This document shows, in pieces, positions 62,953 through 64,000 of a stretch of DNA of 64,000 bases. Each line of letters opens with the position of its first letter. Position 1 is the stretch's first letter. Under the pieces are notes generated by a model. It saw only the letters and a list, made by a program, of their open reading frames with translations, had not been told where the DNA came from and ran no database searches. Position numbers and translations under genes: made by a program. The DNA is from Butyrivibrio proteoclasticus B316 (GTDB lineage Bacteria; Bacillota; Clostridia; Lachnospirales; Lachnospiraceae), in contig NC_014387.1 in assembly GCF_000145035.1 (NCBI RefSeq), forward strand, positions 2,594,001 through 2,658,000. Direction: 5' to 3'.

Positions 62953-64000
62953 CTACAAATCCAAGTTTTCCGGAATAATAATACTGTGAATATTTTCTTC
63001 GCGCGCCCCTTTATCAGCCAAATCTTTGACTATTGCATCAACGCTCTTTTTCCTGAAAACAGCAACAACAATTGTATCTTGTGCATCCGGGATGTACTCA
63101 TTTATTGAAATCACCGGCATTTCAAGCCTCTGATAAATGTCTGCACGCCCATCTATCCAGGCCTTTACATTAGTTTTCCCGGAGGCATACCTGTAAACTG
63201 TCTTTCCAAGCTCCCCGGCGCCATATATCACAAGATTCTCCGGCATTTGGTCCATAAATGGGTAAAGCCCCTGACACTCTTTTTCCCTATTAAGAACACT
63301 GTAAGCCCTGGTGCATACCTGATTGAATAGGAACCTGTCAAGTCCAGCGCCTACTTGATCCAGATATCCAAGTTCAGCACATTTATCCCGTAAATATGAA
63401 TCCAGGCGCCTTGCATTCTCATATTCAGCCTGCTCATCTCCGATTGTTTTCATCATTGAAGCATTGCTTTGCCTATAGTAATAAAAACAAGCATTAGTAA
63501 CTACAAGACTCTCTGATGCCAGAATCGCTGGAAATCCAATCGCAACGTCCTCTCCAACTGTTATCCTCTCATCCGCAGCAAGCACAAACCTCTCGATCAG
63601 TTCTCTCTTCCACAGCTTATTCCACAAATATGGTAAAAGAGCCAGGCAAAAAGTTTCTTCCATGCAAAAAAGCTTACGCTTAAGCTCCTCAAGCTTTTCC
63701 CCGCGGTATAGTCCGGGTTCTGCGATATTTGCTTCTTTTAAAAAAGTCCAGTAACTACCATTTTCTTCCGGTGATTCTTCCCTAAACTCTTCATTGGAAT
63801 TCTCAAATAAGTATGCCTTCATAGCTCCGCTGGCCACAACATCCGCATCATTATCCCTGGCCAGTTTAAAGAGCTCCTCTACCGCATTTTCACTTATCCA
63901 ATCATCTCCATCAACAAACAGAACATACTCCCCGGTAGCATGCCTGATTCCCTGTTTTCTGGCATGAACAAGCCCATGATTTTCCTGAGAAAACAGGTGT
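62953..64000 (-). CDS. Glycosyltransferase family 2 protein (5' end cut by window edge)
   Basis: The frame is open to base 64000. The visible part starts within the GT-A fold: HLFSQENHGLVHARKQGIRH, then GEYVLFVDGDDWISENA with the DxD metal site, and later ADERITVGEDVAIGFPAILAS. After the catalytic domain a C-terminal Rossmann-like domain of about 90 residues follows (NLVIYGAGELGKTVYRYASG, ISINEYIPDAQDTIVVAVFRK). The product should transfer a sugar during surface-glycan synthesis. It lies 56 bases upstream of the DUF4422 gene, which also carries such a nucleotide-binding domain. Confidence 0.92.
   Translation of the reverse strand, partial: HLFSQENHGLVHARKQGIRHATGEYVLFVDGDDWISENAVEELFKLARDNDADVVASGAMKAYLFENSNEEFREESPEENGSYWTFLKEANIAEPGLYRGEKLEELKRKLFCMEETFCLALLPYLWNKLWKRELIERFVLAADERITVGEDVAIGFPAILASESLVVTNACFYYYRQSNASMMKTIGDEQAEYENARRLDSYLRDKCAELGYLDQVGAGLDRFLFNQVCTRAYSVLNREKECQGLYPFMDQMPENLVIYGAGELGKTVYRYASGKTNVKAWIDGRADIYQRLEMPVISINEYIPDAQDTIVVAVFRKKSVDAIVKDLADKGAREENIHSIIIPENLDL

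Overview
The window reads as about 64 kb of chromosome from an anaerobic Firmicute of the family Lachnospiraceae, most likely Butyrivibrio or a close relative. Grounds for this: a moderate-to-low GC content; strong Gram-positive Shine-Dalgarno sites; a valine T-box; a DUF5688 protein; a GH25 lysozyme with SH3 repeats; many cyclic-di-GMP proteins; and intracellular uronate-glycan enzymes. This is an inference from content, since no rRNA is present. Nearly all genes are on the minus strand; the exceptions are an HD-GYP protein, a cation exporter, asnA and hflX with its leader.

Layout. 1-6 kb: the start of a LacI-type regulator with a large palindromic operator, then a four-gene operon (ABC ATPase, ABC permease, SGNH lipoprotein, diguanylate cyclase). 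6-13 kb: a Pro/Glu/Ala/Val repeat protein with an AT-hook-like motif, an acyltransferase, a GH25 lysozyme and a second diguanylate cyclase, divergent from an HD-GYP phosphodiesterase. 14-25 kb: gdhA, an oxidoreductase, an SH3 protein, an unusual tRNA-Arg(CCG), a DUF5688 protein, efp, a YhfC-type membrane protease with an unknown partner, and a GGDEF-EAL protein. 24.6-28.7 kb: a complete NAD salvage operon (nrtR-pncA-NMNAT-pncB-nadE) whose promoter is bracketed by two near-identical 25-bp repeats. 28.9-32.6 kb: a CDF exporter and leuS. 32.8-39.3 kb: a uronate-polysaccharide locus (discoidin-like protein, heparinase II/III, GH88, DUF2264), all apparently cytoplasmic. 39.4-46.8 kb: folC, a 54-aa microprotein, a zinc-ribbon TPR protein, an MBOAT/SGNH acyl-transfer pair, RidA and a TPR lipoprotein, closely packed. 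47-52 kb: a 288-nt nested hairpin, valS with T-box, and a TPR-GGDEF protein. 52-59 kb: an AT-rich intergenic region with DnaA-box-like sites, a nuclease-helicase, an HPr-like protein lacking the histidine, asnA, a 188-bp hairpin element, and hflX preceded by a 12-codon leader ORF and terminator. 58.7-60.4 kb: an IS200 element and thiT under a TPP riboswitch. 60.5-64 kb: a HigBA-type toxin-antitoxin pair and the end of a surface-polysaccharide cluster, with a frameshifted DUF4422 gene and a glycosyltransferase running off the right edge.

Themes. Five cyclic-di-GMP enzymes lie in the first 52 kb, next to surface and transport genes. RNA-level control is frequent: T-box, TPP riboswitch and a probable hflX attenuator. 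The NAD operon is a self-contained regulated pathway. The strongest candidates for undescribed biology are the hflX leader/attenuator, the paired operators of the NAD operon, two large symmetrical hairpin elements (46999-47286 and 56899-57086), and the transporter/SGNH/cyclase operon. All coordinates and motifs come from reading the sequence; family names come from recognition without database searches.
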